DNA of 64,000 bases from Hydrogenimonas sp. SS33 (GCF_040436365.1 NZ_AP026369.1:993501-1057500); one strand, 5' to 3'. Shown: positions 49,547-59,500, counted from the stretch's first letter. Made by a program: numbers and translations. Notes: generated by a model not told the origin, from the letters alone.

Positions 49547-50889
49547 GATAGTGTACACTAAAGTTCGCAATTTCACTTGAAGACCCCCGAAGGGGTTGGA
49601 TAGACTTTCCGGTGAGAAAAAGAACGATGGAGAAGTCTACCCATGAAAAATGATAGCGAAATTTTCAAAGAGATCCTAACCGGATTCGTCACAGAGGAAG
49701 ATCCGCTCTTGTCCATGATGAAGTGGATGATGGATCAGTTGATGCAGATCGAGGCACAGATGAAAGTGGGCGCATCAAAAGGAGAACACAGCCGTGAGCG
49801 AAAGAGCCATTTCAGCGGATACCGTCCAAGAAGGTTCGACACCAGACTGGGAACGGTCTACCTGATGGTTCCAAAGATCCGCAAAGGAGGCTACGTTCCC
49901 TTTTTCATCACCGAAAGAAGGCGAAGCGAGCAGGCGTTGATGGCTCTGGTGCAAGAGGCCTACGTCAATGGCGTATCAACCAGAAAGATCGAACGTCTTG
50001 CCAAAGAGCTCGGCATCGAGAATATCTCCGCTTCCCAGGTATCACAGATCAACAAGGGACTCGACGAACAGGTCGAGGCGTTTCGCAACCGTCCCTTGCG
50101 AAAGGAGTATCCCTTCGTCTGGGTCGACGCCTTGTATGAAAAGATCAGAAACCATGAAGGCAGAGTGATCTCCACGGCCCTGATGGTGGCCTACGGCGTG
50201 ACGATAGAGGGCAACAGGGAGGTGCTGGCCATCGAACCCTTCGTCGCCGAGAGTACCGAAACGTGGAAAAGCTTTTTCGATAAATTGAGGACAAGAGGCG
50301 TCGAAAAGATCGCGCTGCTGATCAGCGACGCCCATCAGGGGATCCAGAAAGCTTTCAAGCAGAGTTTTATCGGCGCTTCGTGGCAGCGGTGCAAGGTCCA
50401 CTTCATGCGCAACATCCTGGCCCATGTCCCCCACAGGGCCAAAGAGAGGTTCGCTGCCAGGCTCAAGAGCATCTGGCTGCAAGAGAGCAGAGAAGATGCA
50501 CTCAAAATCGCACAGATGGTCATCGATGAATATGATAAGAAATTTCCCGAAGCGATCGAAGTCCTGCAAAACGGTCTGGAGGATTCGTTGCAGTTTTACC
50601 ACTTTCCGCAGATCGACAAACGGCGGATCAGTTCGACCAACGTTTTAGAGAGGATCAACAAGGAGATCAGGAGGCGCTCGAAGGTGGTATCGGTTTTTCC
50701 TTCAAGAGAATCGTATCTGAGGCTGATCGCCACCTATCTGATGGAGTATACGGAGGATTGGGAATCTGAACGCAGTTACATCCAGCCTGCCAAACTGCAG
50801 GAGGTGATGGAAATCCACGAGGCGCAGCTTCAGGCTGCTTGACGATGAATCATTCGGAAAGAAAATTGCGAATGTTACTTGACACTATC
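49547..50889 (+). mobile_element. IS256-family insertion sequence, complete, 1,343 bp
   Basis: Terminal inverted repeats both begin GATAGTGT and share TTCGCAATTT about 18 bases in. The element is flanked by a perfect 8 bp target duplication AAATAGAT (49539-49546 and 50890-50897). It carries one intact transposase gene, so it may still be active. It is inserted in the giant lipoprotein gene. Confidence 0.95.
49643..50842 (+). CDS. IS256-family transposase
   Basis: This 399-residue Mutator/IS256-type DDE transposase has first Asp in VWVDALYEKIR, second Asp in LLISDAHQGIQKAF and Glu in STNVLERINKEIRRR, with the family CKVHFMRNILAHVP between them. It fills the element and shows no frameshift. 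Its GC content is like the host chromosome and higher than the gene it interrupts. Confidence 0.96.
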   Translation: MKNDSEIFKEILTGFVTEEDPLLSMMKWMMDQLMQIEAQMKVGASKGEHSRERKSHFSGYRPRRFDTRLGTVYLMVPKIRKGGYVPFFITERRRSEQALMALVQEAYVNGVSTRKIERLAKELGIENISASQVSQINKGLDEQVEAFRNRPLRKEYPFVWVDALYEKIRNHEGRVISTALMVAYGVTIEGNREVLAIEPFVAESTETWKSFFDKLRTRGVEKIALLISDAHQGIQKAFKQSFIGASWQRCKVHFMRNILAHVPHRAKERFAARLKSIWLQESREDALKIAQMVIDEYDKKFPEAIEVLQNGLEDSLQFYHFPQIDKRRISSTNVLERINKEIRRRSKVVSVFPSRESYLRLIATYLMEYTEDWESERSYIQPAKLQEVMEIHEAQLQAA

Positions 50890-52445
50890 AAATAGATATA
50901 AGCGGCAGGCATATAGAAACCTTCCTGTTGATAAGTGTATCGATAGGTGGCGTTGTGTTCCAATGTCAAAATATCCAAATCACTGTAACCCGAGGGATCC
51001 CATTTTATACCTTCAACCAATGGAAGGTTCAAATCTCCAAGCGAGAATGTGACCCCCATCGGGTACGTTCCGGATATTTCCGAAACGGAAACATTGATTT
51101 CTGGAACAACTTGTAGACGTCTCTCCATAAGTATTGCCGGTTTTTCATTGTTGGGATCAAGCCTTCGACATGCTACGACATATTCTCCATATGCCAGGAA
51201 ATCGTGTTCTACTTGAGATGTATTCGTTTCAGACCACTTCAGACCATCGAAAGACCATCGATAGATGTAATTGTCATTGTCATCTCCGATATTACAGATT
51301 AAACGATATACTGTAGAATCCTCTCCTTTCACCTTTTCTATTTTCATAATGCTTTTCGACGGGACAATGAAGTTTTTGCGAATGATCTCGGATCTCTCTC
51401 CATTCCCATTTTCGATGTCCATAGTTACAGTATGTTTGCCCGATGGCAACCCCGGCCATGCCACTTTCTGAATCGTTCTCGAACTCTTGGAATTCAATAC
51501 AATACTCTGACCATCAACCCCTATATACAACTTTTTATTTTGCGGAACGAGATTATGAATACAGTAAAGTTTATCGGACTGATTGTTCTCTATGACAAAT
51601 CGGGTAATGTTGTTGTCAGGATAAAAAGAGATCTCATCGATTTTTAGAGTGAACAGATCATTCCAGTCAAGTACCGCAGGGGGAAGGTTGATGTTTTTGC
51701 ATAGATGTTTATAAGCGGTCTCAGGTATGGAGAGGTCCACGCATGCACGATATAAGATATTTTGTTCCGTTGGCACATTCAATCCCGGAACGAAAGAGGC
51801 TTGTGAATTACGTGCTCCATTCGTTTCCATAACAAAGAAAGGTGGGTAGGACTCGAATTGCCATCTGAAATCGATGGCGTTCTCTACCTCAATCTGTACC
51901 TGAATAGGTTCACAATAGCGATAATTTGAAAGATTCGTCAATACTTGAATGCCATCGGTCTTAAGCAATTCAGGATGCAATATCTGAATAACAACTCTTT
52001 TTTCACTCTCTTTGTCTAATCTGTCAATTGTTTTGAAAACAAATGTATATATACCAGCTTTATCCGCAATCGTATACCGGTAATCAAGACGATCAGATTG
52101 ATGATTTATGTCGATAGCTTCTTTCAGCAATTTTTCACTTTTCCATTTTCCCGTTTCCAAATCATGATAACCATGAATGACTTGCATGAGCTCCAGTTTG
52201 AAATCTTCAGGTCCGTATTTTCCTTCCGCGTTCTTTAAATTTATTGTAAAGTCAATATCAATACCTTCTTTTTTGTTTATCAAACTATATGACAGCCTGT
52301 CCACATAGGCCAATGGCCTTTCCAAAATAACTTTTGCATTACCTTTCGAAATATTATCGGAACGCAATTCGGTACTCCCTACTTCCATACCGTCATCAGT
52401 ATAAAAGGAAATTTTCTGACCCGGGTAAAAATTACATGATCTCAT
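50850..52445 (-). pseudogene. Middle third of the disrupted giant lipoprotein gene
   Basis: Native sequence runs from 52441 to 50890. Read alone, an ATG created at the IS3 junction (52445) starts it, and its last ~13 codons (from 50889 to 50850) come from the IS256 end. The protein has no signal peptide and consists of repeated Ig/PKD-like beta domains (e.g. YIYRWSFDGLKWSETNTSQV; NATYRYTYQQEGFYMPAAYIY). Without the element the frame would continue YIYFHDGN, then an amber, into the 3' fragment. Confidence 0.8.
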
Positions 52446-52504
52446 TATAGTGACCCCCAGCCCGACTGCACAATGTATAATACAGGAAATACAGGAGCAG
52501 AAAA

Positions 52505-52816
52505 TTGGAAGAACAGCAACCACCAATCAAACGCTTTACCGCCAAAAAGAAGGCGGATATCGTGATGGATATATTCCAGGGCAAGACGACCGTGGCCGAA
52601 GTGTCGCGCAAGTACGATCTGACACCCGCTGCCATCGAAGAGTGGATGGAGGAGGCCCGAGCGGGGATGGAGAACCAGCTGCGGGCCAGACCCAAAGATG
52701 TCGCTGCCATGTATGAAGAGAAGATCAAATCGATGAAAGAGGTGATCGGGGAACTGACACTGGAGAACATCGCGCTAAAAAAGTACGACGCTCTGTTCGG
52801 GGAAGAGAAGAAGTGA
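52505..52816 (+). CDS. IS3-family OrfA (helix-turn-helix subunit)
   Basis: This 103-residue protein starts at TTG 52505 with AGGAG seven bases before. FTAKKKADIVMDIFQGKTTVAEVSRKYDLTP contains the transposase HTH, followed by a leucine-zipper-like helix (KEVIGELTLENIALKKYDAL). It ends in a run of GAAGAAGAAG that could permit frameshifting; its stop overlaps the orfB start (TGATG). Confidence 0.92.
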   Translation: MEEQQPPIKRFTAKKKADIVMDIFQGKTTVAEVSRKYDLTPAAIEEWMEEARAGMENQLRARPKDVAAMYEEKIKSMKEVIGELTLENIALKKYDALFGEEKK

Positions 52817-53631
52817 TGCAGGTTCAGAGCGAAATGAGAAACGAGGGCCATTCCATCAGCATCACGAAACTCTGTCGCCTGTTCGGCATTGCTCGCAGGA
52901 GTTTCTATTACAAGCCGACCCGAAGAACCCCCAAACTGGATGAAGAGCGCGTCCAAAAGGTCAAAGAGAAGATGGAAACGTTTCCGACCTACGGCTACCG
53001 GCGCCTCGCCCTGCTATTGGGTATGAACAAGAAAGCAGTGCAGCGGATCCTCCAGATCAAAGGTTGGCAGGTGAGAAAACGCTCCAAAGGGCACAGACCT
53101 AGAGCCAAGGCGATGCCTTCACGCTCACAACGTCCCGATCAAAGATGGGCCATCGATATGACCCGTGTCTACAGTGGCAAGGATGGCTGGAGCACCCTGG
53201 CCGCCGTCATCGATACCTGCACCAGAGAAATCGTGGGTTGGAGGCTCTCTTCTAGCGGCAAAGCCAAGACGGTGGAGGCGGCTTTGCAAGAGGGGCTGAT
53301 CTACCGTTTCGGCAGACTCAAACGACTGGAAAAGCCCATAATCCTTCGAAGCGATAACGGTCTGGTCTTTAGCAGTAAATCATTCGCCAAGACGATCAAG
53401 GATTACAATTTCACCCAGGAATTCATTACGCCCTACACCCCGGAACAGAACGGCATGATCGAGCGCTTCTTCCGCACCATCAAGGAAGAGTGTATTTGGC
53501 ACTACAACTTCACATCACTCAAGGAGGCTCATCGGATTATTGGAGAATGGATCGATTTCTATAACAGGGAACGAAAGCACTCGGCACTGCGATACAAAAC
53601 ACCAGCTGAAGTGTTTCGTTTAGCAGCTTAG
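52816..53631 (+). CDS. IS3-family OrfB (DDE transposase)
   Basis: This 271-residue integrase-core protein has Asp in QRWAIDMTRVYS, Asp in ILRSDNGLVFSS and Glu in EQNGMIERFFRTIKEE, the IS3 DDE triad, with an N-terminal HTH_21-type region (FPTYGYRRLALLLG). It starts by TGATG coupling to orfA; production of an OrfAB fusion by -1 frameshift is usual for the family but not shown here. Confidence 0.94.
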   Translation: MQVQSEMRNEGHSISITKLCRLFGIARRSFYYKPTRRTPKLDEERVQKVKEKMETFPTYGYRRLALLLGMNKKAVQRILQIKGWQVRKRSKGHRPRAKAMPSRSQRPDQRWAIDMTRVYSGKDGWSTLAAVIDTCTREIVGWRLSSSGKAKTVEAALQEGLIYRFGRLKRLEKPIILRSDNGLVFSSKSFAKTIKDYNFTQEFITPYTPEQNGMIERFFRTIKEECIWHYNFTSLKEAHRIIGEWIDFYNRERKHSALRYKTPAEVFRLAA

Positions 53632-53653
53632 GTGTGCAGAAATGGAGGGGTCA

Positions 53654-56443
53654 TTACATCATCATATAACTTCCATCATGTGAATCCGAAAGAGCGGGAA
53701 TCATTACGGTAGGATATTTCGAGATTTGTGCATTTAGATGCCCATTTTCCAAAATGACTTTCTCTCCCTTTTCATTGAGGAAATATATCTTCATTGCTCT
53801 CTCTACAACATGCGGTTCAAATGTGCCAATTTGCCGGTAATATTTATCATCGGCTTTGTCATTCTCGTAAAAACCATATCTTGGATAGCCTACATTATCA
53901 CCGTCAACTCCCGCATCGGAAACCCCCAAAGGAAAAATTTTGCCATCAACCATATAATAGAGTTTATGACGTGTGCCACCTCCCCTCTTCAATGGAGGAG
54001 CAGATGATTCATTTCCATTTCCATCGATCCATTTATTATAAGTGGTATCTGCGCCAGCCACTTCAGCCAACATTTTTCTTATATGAAGATATTGCAATGT
54101 CGTCAACTCGTCTTTTAATAACAATGAAATAATGTCATACAATGCAGGATTGGAAGACTTTACATCCTTCAAACGTTCTTCAATTTGTTCCATTTCATCA
54201 TCAAATGATTCCTGACGTATTGAAAGACTTCGGACGGTAAAATTCCTCGAAGTGTGAGACAATGAACCACTCATGATAGATCGATATTGCTCGGCACATT
54301 GCTGCGTTATTTTTCCCTCTTTTTCGTCCTGCTCGATTCTTTTTTGAATTGCAATACCTATGCGCGCCCAATTATATTTATCGTCATCCAACCTCTTCCA
54401 GTCAGAGATATTTTCCATTGTTGTATGCGCTTTTTTTTCTTCAATTGCCAAATCCAGTTCCGAGGCAAGTATTTGTGTCAGGAACAAAGTAGTTCCTGCC
54501 TTTTCTTCAAATTCTTCATTCATGGCTGTAATTTTCTTGATAAAGCTCGCAAATGTAGTCTTTCCCATCACTTTCATCTGTTCCGAAATGCATTGCATCA
54601 AATTTTCATTTCCAACCATATCGGATATATCAGATTTGACATTTTCTATATATTGCTCATAACTTTTTTTGTCATGTGGTGCCACCAGAACAGGATACCG
54701 CTTTTTAAGCATTTTAATAACTATTTTTTTTGCTTCTTCTACATGCCCCGTCGTTATTAAATTGTTAATTTGATTGATGGCTTCTCCATTCACATCGTTG
54801 ACAATTCCTTTAATTTTGCCTTCCACCAAATCCTTCACACCTTTGGCACATGTTTTTATAGCGTCGGGTTTCAATTTTGCCAATGCCTTACTATTCATAA
54901 TCACATCCGTCAACCCTTCACTCAATTTAGCTCCACCGATATTAACCACTTCATCCCAGGCTTTCCCCAAAACCTTTTCATTGTAATATGCTATAGAATT
55001 GCCGCCATATTTTTTCGCTACATCACTATTGGGAACCAGGTTCTGTATTAATCCGATATATTTTACTGCCCTTCTGTAATCCCCAGCTTTCGCCGCTTTC
55101 TTGTAGCGTTTATAAAGTTCCAATGCATTTTTTCTGGTAGCATCATTCTTGATAGTAAAAATGAAAGCTTCAACATCCGATCCTACCGTTTTGTCAATAC
55201 CTTGCAGTACTTTCCCATAGGCTTCCTGCAAAGGAGGGCATGAACCCGCACTTGCATTGGCTTTTTCCATCTTCTCATTTAGTTCATCCAATACTTTATT
55301 CATCTCCTTTACTGCGTCCAAAATGTCTTTGGTGCCTGTTTTTCCCTGGCGAGAGGTATGCCTGAAATTTCCATTTTTATCCACTGGAACGCAATTGCCT
55401 GCCTCGTCGCATACACTACCTTTTTTACCGTTTTTTATCTTTCCGGATACTCCGTTTGATGTTCCTTCAAAATCATTGTTCCAACTTGAAAGATGCGGGA
55501 CGGAACCAACAATCCACAAAGGGCCATTGATATTCTCCGGATGATTTACAATATCGTATACTTTCGAACTTGGAATGTAAGCACCTGTATTATCTGTTAT
55601 TAAAGCCGGTTGGTTTGACTGCTCCCAACGCCCTGTCTCATCATCGAACCACCAGAGTGGTACCTCTATGCGATCACTTGTAGCCAACAAGTCATCCGTT
55701 ACGTTTTTCCATAGATTTTTCGGGAATGGCATACGTATCGTAATGTTTCCTTCCGGATGGATGACATGTCCATTTTCATCGAAAACATTGATTCTCAATA
55801 CCCCCAATGATTTCAAAACCACACCATTTCCTACAGTGTCTGAGCCTACAAAATTGCCGGGAAACGCTTCCCTGTTGGTGTTTGGATTGACATAGGCAAC
55901 CTGGGCCGTTGTACCTTTGGGATACGCGAGGGGTAAAATTATTTCGATTTTTCTTGTTTCATTACCGTCTCCAATGGCCACTATAGTTTCTATATTCCTA
56001 CCATTAACATTTGCTTTTACACCTTTCTGTAACCGAACATCAATATTCATAGATTCTATATTTTTGATAAAATCGAATCTTCGAAGTGCCTTAAAGTAAC
56101 CGGCTCTCTCTACAGTAATTCGTACTGGTACGGTTTCATTGGATTCCGATTCATCAAGTAAATATCGGTATAGGCCTTTTGCATTGGTAGAAACGAATTT
56201 GATCTCTTCCGGCCTTTCGAAAAACCCGTCATGATCTCTATCTATCGCTATCTCTACAGTCTGCCCACTGACGGCACTATTGTTTTCATCATAAACAATT
56301 CCATAAATGGAAGGCTGAAGTGATCTTGTCGCTATATTAGACGATCCTGCTTCTTCACTTCTTTTGTTGCCACATCCACTCATCGTTCCAATCAAAATAG
56401 CAGTAGTGATTAAAACGAACCATTTTTTTGTCAGCCATTTCAT
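53654..56443 (-). pseudogene. 5' part of the disrupted giant lipoprotein gene
   Basis: This 929-codon frame begins at an ATG five bases after AAGGAGG. Residues 1-24 are a lipoprotein signal (hydrophobic core, lipobox GTMSGC, lipidated Cys24). Residues about 44-125 resemble a carboxypeptidase-regulatory Ig-like domain (IYGIVYDENNSAVSGQTVEI). Residues about 130-320 recall bacterial relatives of FAM171/astroprincin (VPLWWFDDETGRWEQ). The rest is largely helical. The frame now ends at a TAA inside the IS3 end; without the IS it continues directly into the middle fragment (SYMMRSCNFY). It could still make an exported truncated lipoprotein. Confidence 0.82.
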
Positions 56444-56857
56444 CACATCCTCCTTATTATTACAATCTGATGAAATTAGACATTCCATAACAGCCACATA
56501 AATCAATTATAAATCTTTAATTTTGAATATTTATTTAATTGTAAAGTTTCATAAAATTTAAAGTTTAATGAATAGTTTTTTAATATATACTATTGAATAA
56601 TTGGTAATTTTATTGAATTTTTTTGTGGATATGCGTTAAATAATAACATCTTGCAAAAATTTATTGGAAAGAGGAAAAGGTGTAAAATTGTTTCATTGAA
56701 GATAATATTTCGAAAAAACCAACGTTTTCTCGAAACCTTTGAGTTCATAATGAAATCAAAGGATATAGAAGAACATCAGTGTCTATAAATACAAGGGTTT
56801 CTATCTGTCCTTGTGTAAAATTTGTTTTTGATACAAAAGCCCCATACAGGGCTTTTG
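56444..56857. other. AT-rich non-coding gap upstream of the giant lipoprotein gene
   Basis: About 410 bases very rich in A and T without a credible reading frame. It should hold the promoter of the lipoprotein gene (leftward) and contains the 27 bp palindrome at 56736-56762 and the cytochrome c peroxidase terminator at its right end. I saw no tRNA or other RNA gene. It probably marks the right edge of the foreign segment. Confidence 0.6.
56736..56762. promoter_or_regulatory. 27 bp interrupted palindrome
   Basis: Nested inverted repeats CCTTTGA/TCAAAGG (outer) and TTCAT/ATGAA (inner, one-base centre) give a near-complete 27 bp dyad. No T tract follows, so it is more like an operator or a recombination/integration site than a terminator. 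Confidence 0.4.
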
Positions 56858-56858
56858 T
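56833..56858 (-). terminator. Terminator of the cytochrome c peroxidase gene
   Basis: ACAAAAGCCC pairs with GGGCTTTTGT across a seven-base loop. The minus-strand form ends GGGCTTTTGT, a compact intrinsic terminator that starts at the stop codon itself. The A/T arms make it potentially bidirectional. Confidence 0.75.
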
Positions 56859-57889
56859 CAATTGAGGTCGGGCTTGGGCGTTTTTTCCATACTTGCGGGA
56901 AGTGCGGGGTAGCGGACGTAGGGTTTTTTGCCTGTCAAGGCACCGAAGAAGGCTTTGATCTTCTTCACTTCGCCGTCGGTCAGCTTGATGCCGAGCTGGG
57001 TTTCACCCATGATTTTGATGGCCTCTTCGATGTTCCAGACCGCGCCGTTGTGGAAATAGGGGCGGGTTTCGAGGATGTTTCGCAGGGTCGGCACTTTGAC
57101 CAAGCCGTTTTTGTCACCTTTGAAATCTCCGACATTGGCATATTTGTATTTGCCGGCGACGGGGAACGGCTGCATGGTTCCGCCCAGCGCGACGCCGTTG
57201 TGGCAGGAGACGCACCCTTTGTCGATGAAGATTTTGAGACCTTCTTTCTCCTCTTTGCTCAGGGCTTTCGGGCACCCTTCAAGATATTTGTCGTAGCGTG
57301 ACGGCGTAACGAGTGTGCGCTCGAAAGCCCCGACGACATCCGCCACATCCTTGAAAGTCGGCTTCATTTTCGGGTTGTGGTAGGCCCGTTTGAAAGCCTT
57401 GACATATTCGGGAATCGAATTGACCACATCGGTGACATGCTGTTTGGTGGCGGCCATTTCCGGCTGAGCCTGCATCGGGCCCTGAGCCTGGTCTTCCAGG
57501 TCGGGGCTGCGGCCGTCCCAGAACTGGCGGCTGGCGAAGACGGCGTTGTAGACCGTCGGCGAATTGAGGTGGTGCGGGTTGTGGCGCCACATATGGCCTG
57601 TCGCCGCATCCACGCCATCCACGCCGCCGGTCGCCAGGTTGTGGCAGGTGTTACAGCTGATCAGCCCGCTTTTGCTCAACCGGGGGTCGAAATAGAGCTT
57701 TTTCCCCAGCTCCACCTTTTCATCGGTAATGGGGTTTTTCGGATTGTCGATCAGTTTGTAGAGCGCCGTTTTCTCTTCCGGAATCGGCTTGAGGCCCGCC
57801 TGCTTCGCTTTCGCGATCAGCGCGTCGGCGGCGGAGGCACCGATACCCAAAACCGCAACCGCGCTCACGGCCAATGTGATCTTCTTCAT
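56858..57889 (-). CDS. ccpA: Diheme cytochrome c peroxidase
   Basis: This 343-residue protein has a signal peptide (KITLAVSAVAVLGIGASAADA) and two haem sites: CNTCH (about residue 80) and CVSCH (about 226). It matches bacterial CcpA/MauG-type peroxidases, which reduce H2O2 to water in the periplasm with electrons from small cytochromes. A possible donor is the cytochrome at 428-763. An A+T-rich box resembling those near the PerR gene lies 50 bases upstream. It has its own terminator. Confidence 0.94.
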   Translation of the reverse strand: MKKITLAVSAVAVLGIGASAADALIAKAKQAGLKPIPEEKTALYKLIDNPKNPITDEKVELGKKLYFDPRLSKSGLISCNTCHNLATGGVDGVDAATGHMWRHNPHHLNSPTVYNAVFASRQFWDGRSPDLEDQAQGPMQAQPEMAATKQHVTDVVNSIPEYVKAFKRAYHNPKMKPTFKDVADVVGAFERTLVTPSRYDKYLEGCPKALSKEEKEGLKIFIDKGCVSCHNGVALGGTMQPFPVAGKYKYANVGDFKGDKNGLVKVPTLRNILETRPYFHNGAVWNIEEAIKIMGETQLGIKLTDGEVKKIKAFFGALTGKKPYVRYPALPASMEKTPKPDLN

Positions 57890-57938
57890 CTTCGTCTCTC
57901 CTTTTGTCTGGATTTAATGTTGGAATTATACTATTGCC

Positions 57939-57953
57939 GGATAAAATTTTTCC
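57939..57953. promoter_or_regulatory. PerR/Fur-like box upstream of cytochrome c peroxidase gene
   Basis: GGATAAAATTTTTCC is nearly palindromic and differs at two positions from the box at 60032-60046 (GGAAAAATTTTTTCC). It lies 50 bases before the peroxidase ATG. Shared sequence with the rubrerythrin/PerR intergenic region suggests a common peroxide-responsive regulator. Confidence 0.5.
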
Positions 57954-57966
57954 TTAAATTCAAATT

Positions 57967-58839
57967 CTATTCCCATACGAATTTTCGCATTGCGGTATCT
58001 GACCGGTTCGCCCACTGCTTCATCGACGCATCGTAGAGCCGGGCCTTGGAAAACCCGAGCATCCGATGGAGCACGAAGTAGTTCATCGACGTCTCCAACC
58101 CGCCGGTGCAGTAGGTCACCACCTCCCGGGTGGGGTCGAGCCCCAAGCCTTCCACCAGCATCGCCTTCATCGTCGAAACCGGCTTCATCGTGCCGTCGTC
58201 GTTGAAAGAGTATTTCCAGAAGTAGCTGGTAGCCCCGGCGATATGCCCGGCACGCTTGAGAACCGGCTGCTTCCTGGCGCCGAAATAGAAGACTGCGGGA
58301 CGGGCGTCGATCATCCTGACCTCGCCGATGCGAGCTTTCACACCATCCATGTCCACTCCAATCTCATGATGCTCCCGTGCCGTGAAGTTTCCGTTTTTCG
58401 CTTCCGGCTCTTTCGTTGAGAGCGTGCCCGCAGCCCTCTTCCACGCCGGCAGCCCGCCGTCGAGCAGCGCCGTGCGCTTGAAGCCGTACCGCTCCATCGC
58501 CCAGATCACGTAGGTGGGCTTGAGCATATCCTTGCTGTTGGAGTGGTGCGAATAGACCACAACCCGGCTCTCTTTCGATATCCCCAGACGCCGCATCTCT
58601 TTTTCTATCTCCGACGCACTCCGCACCAGTGCGTAACTGCCGTGCGCCTCGCGCCACTTTCCGATACCGCTTTGCACCGCCGTGGGAATATGCCCCTTCA
58701 CATAGAGTTTGCGGGAAGAGACGTCGACGACGACCAGGTCCTTCTCTCCCAGGTGCGCTTTGAGCCACGGAGCGCTCACCAGCGGTTCCATCGCGAATGC
58801 CGATGCGGCAAAAAGTGCCGCCATGACGATTTTTTTCAT
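57967..58839 (-). CDS. Periplasmic two-domain sulfurtransferase (rhodanese, SseA-like)
   Basis: This 290-residue protein has a signal peptide (KKIVMAALFAASAFA) and two rhodanese domains: an inactive N-terminal one (about residues 25-140, DLVVVDVSSRKLYVKGHIP) and an active C-terminal one with catalytic Cys in VVTYCTGGLETSMNYF. The family makes thiocyanate or transfers sulfur to thiols. A GAGAGGGGGGAG tract precedes two adjacent ATGs; I chose the second (58839) for spacing. The frame extends upstream only through rubrerythrin antisense-like sequence. It lies 13 bases after the rubrerythrin gene, so it is part of that operon. Confidence 0.88.
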   Translation of the reverse strand: MKKIVMAALFAASAFAMEPLVSAPWLKAHLGEKDLVVVDVSSRKLYVKGHIPTAVQSGIGKWREAHGSYALVRSASEIEKEMRRLGISKESRVVVYSHHSNSKDMLKPTYVIWAMERYGFKRTALLDGGLPAWKRAAGTLSTKEPEAKNGNFTAREHHEIGVDMDGVKARIGEVRMIDARPAVFYFGARKQPVLKRAGHIAGATSYFWKYSFNDDGTMKPVSTMKAMLVEGLGLDPTREVVTYCTGGLETSMNYFVLHRMLGFSKARLYDASMKQWANRSDTAMRKFVWE

Positions 58840-58852
58840 CATCTCCCCCCTC

Positions 58853-59500
58853 TCAGCACAGATGTTCGCGTTTGAAATACTCTCTGGGCGCTTTGCACAG
58901 AGGGCACGCCTTTGGCGCTTTTTTACCGCGGTGAACGTGGCCGCACACCTCGCATACCCAGAACTCCTCCTCGCCGCTTTCGAAGAAACCCTCTTCTTCG
59001 AGGCACTTCTTGAGTTCGGCATACTCGCGTTCGTGTTCCACTTCGACTTTTGCGATCGCCTTGAGCAGTCTGGCGATATCCTTATACCCCTCCTCTTCGG
59101 CGATTTTGGCGAAATTGGGGTACATTTCGGTATGTTCGTAGTGCTCTCCGGCCATGGCGATGTCGAGGTTTTTGAGCGTCTCGTATATCTCTATGCCATG
59201 CATCAACTGGTTGTAGGCCCTGAATTCGGCCTTGGCATGGTACTTTTCGTTCATCGCCGCCTCTTTGAAGTGTTCGGCAATGCGGTGCCATCCCTCTTCC
59301 TGCGCCATTTCGGCGAAAAATTCGTATTTGTTGCGCGCCATCGATTCGCCGGCGAAGGCTTTCATCAGGTTCACCGCCGTCAGGTTCTCGGTGGTACAGA
59401 CCATCTCCTGCCCGCAACAGACAAGCGTACCGCCGCCGACATGCTGCACCTCCACCTCGTTGCCGCAAACTTCACATTTGTAGGTTTCATACTGCCTCAT
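58853..59500 (-). CDS. Desulforubrerythrin (desulforedoxin-rubrerythrin-rubredoxin fusion)
   Basis: This 215-residue protein has three parts: an N-terminal desulforedoxin-like Cys4 site (YKCEVCGNEV, then LVCCGQEM), a central diiron four-helix domain (FAGESMARNKYEFFAEMAQEEG; HEHEREYAELKK region) and a C-terminal rubredoxin site (WVCEVCGHVHRG, then ACPLCKAPREYF). It reduces H2O2 in the cytoplasm, as characterised for Campylobacter jejuni DRbr. The ATG overlaps the ferritin-like stop (ATGA). Confidence 0.93.
   Translation of the reverse strand: MRQYETYKCEVCGNEVEVQHVGGGTLVCCGQEMVCTTENLTAVNLMKAFAGESMARNKYEFFAEMAQEEGWHRIAEHFKEAAMNEKYHAKAEFRAYNQLMHGIEIYETLKNLDIAMAGEHYEHTEMYPNFAKIAEEEGYKDIARLLKAIAKVEVEHEREYAELKKCLEEEGFFESGEEEFWVCEVCGHVHRGKKAPKACPLCKAPREYFKREHLC

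Larger units (their letters stand above)
52446..53658 (+). mobile_element. IS3-family insertion sequence, complete, 1,213 bp
   Basis: Ends are TATAGTGACCCC on the left and, in reverse complement, TGTAATGACCCC on the right, with a shared CTGCACA further in. A 4 bp target duplication TCAT flanks it (52442-52445 and 53659-53662). Two consecutive genes orfA and orfB are intact. It is inserted in the same giant lipoprotein gene as the IS256 element. Confidence 0.93.

Noticed and set aside
52446-52526. N-terminal ~27 residues of the open frame 50850-52526 as a signal peptide
   Set aside because: The hydrophobic, Cys-rich start (IFCSCISCIIHC) is antisense reading of the IS3 left end, not native sequence.
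58840-59022. Long basic N-terminal extension of the two-domain sulfurtransferase
   Set aside because: It is antisense-like reading through the rubrerythrin gene; a signal peptide starts at 58839 with a purine-rich ribosome site.
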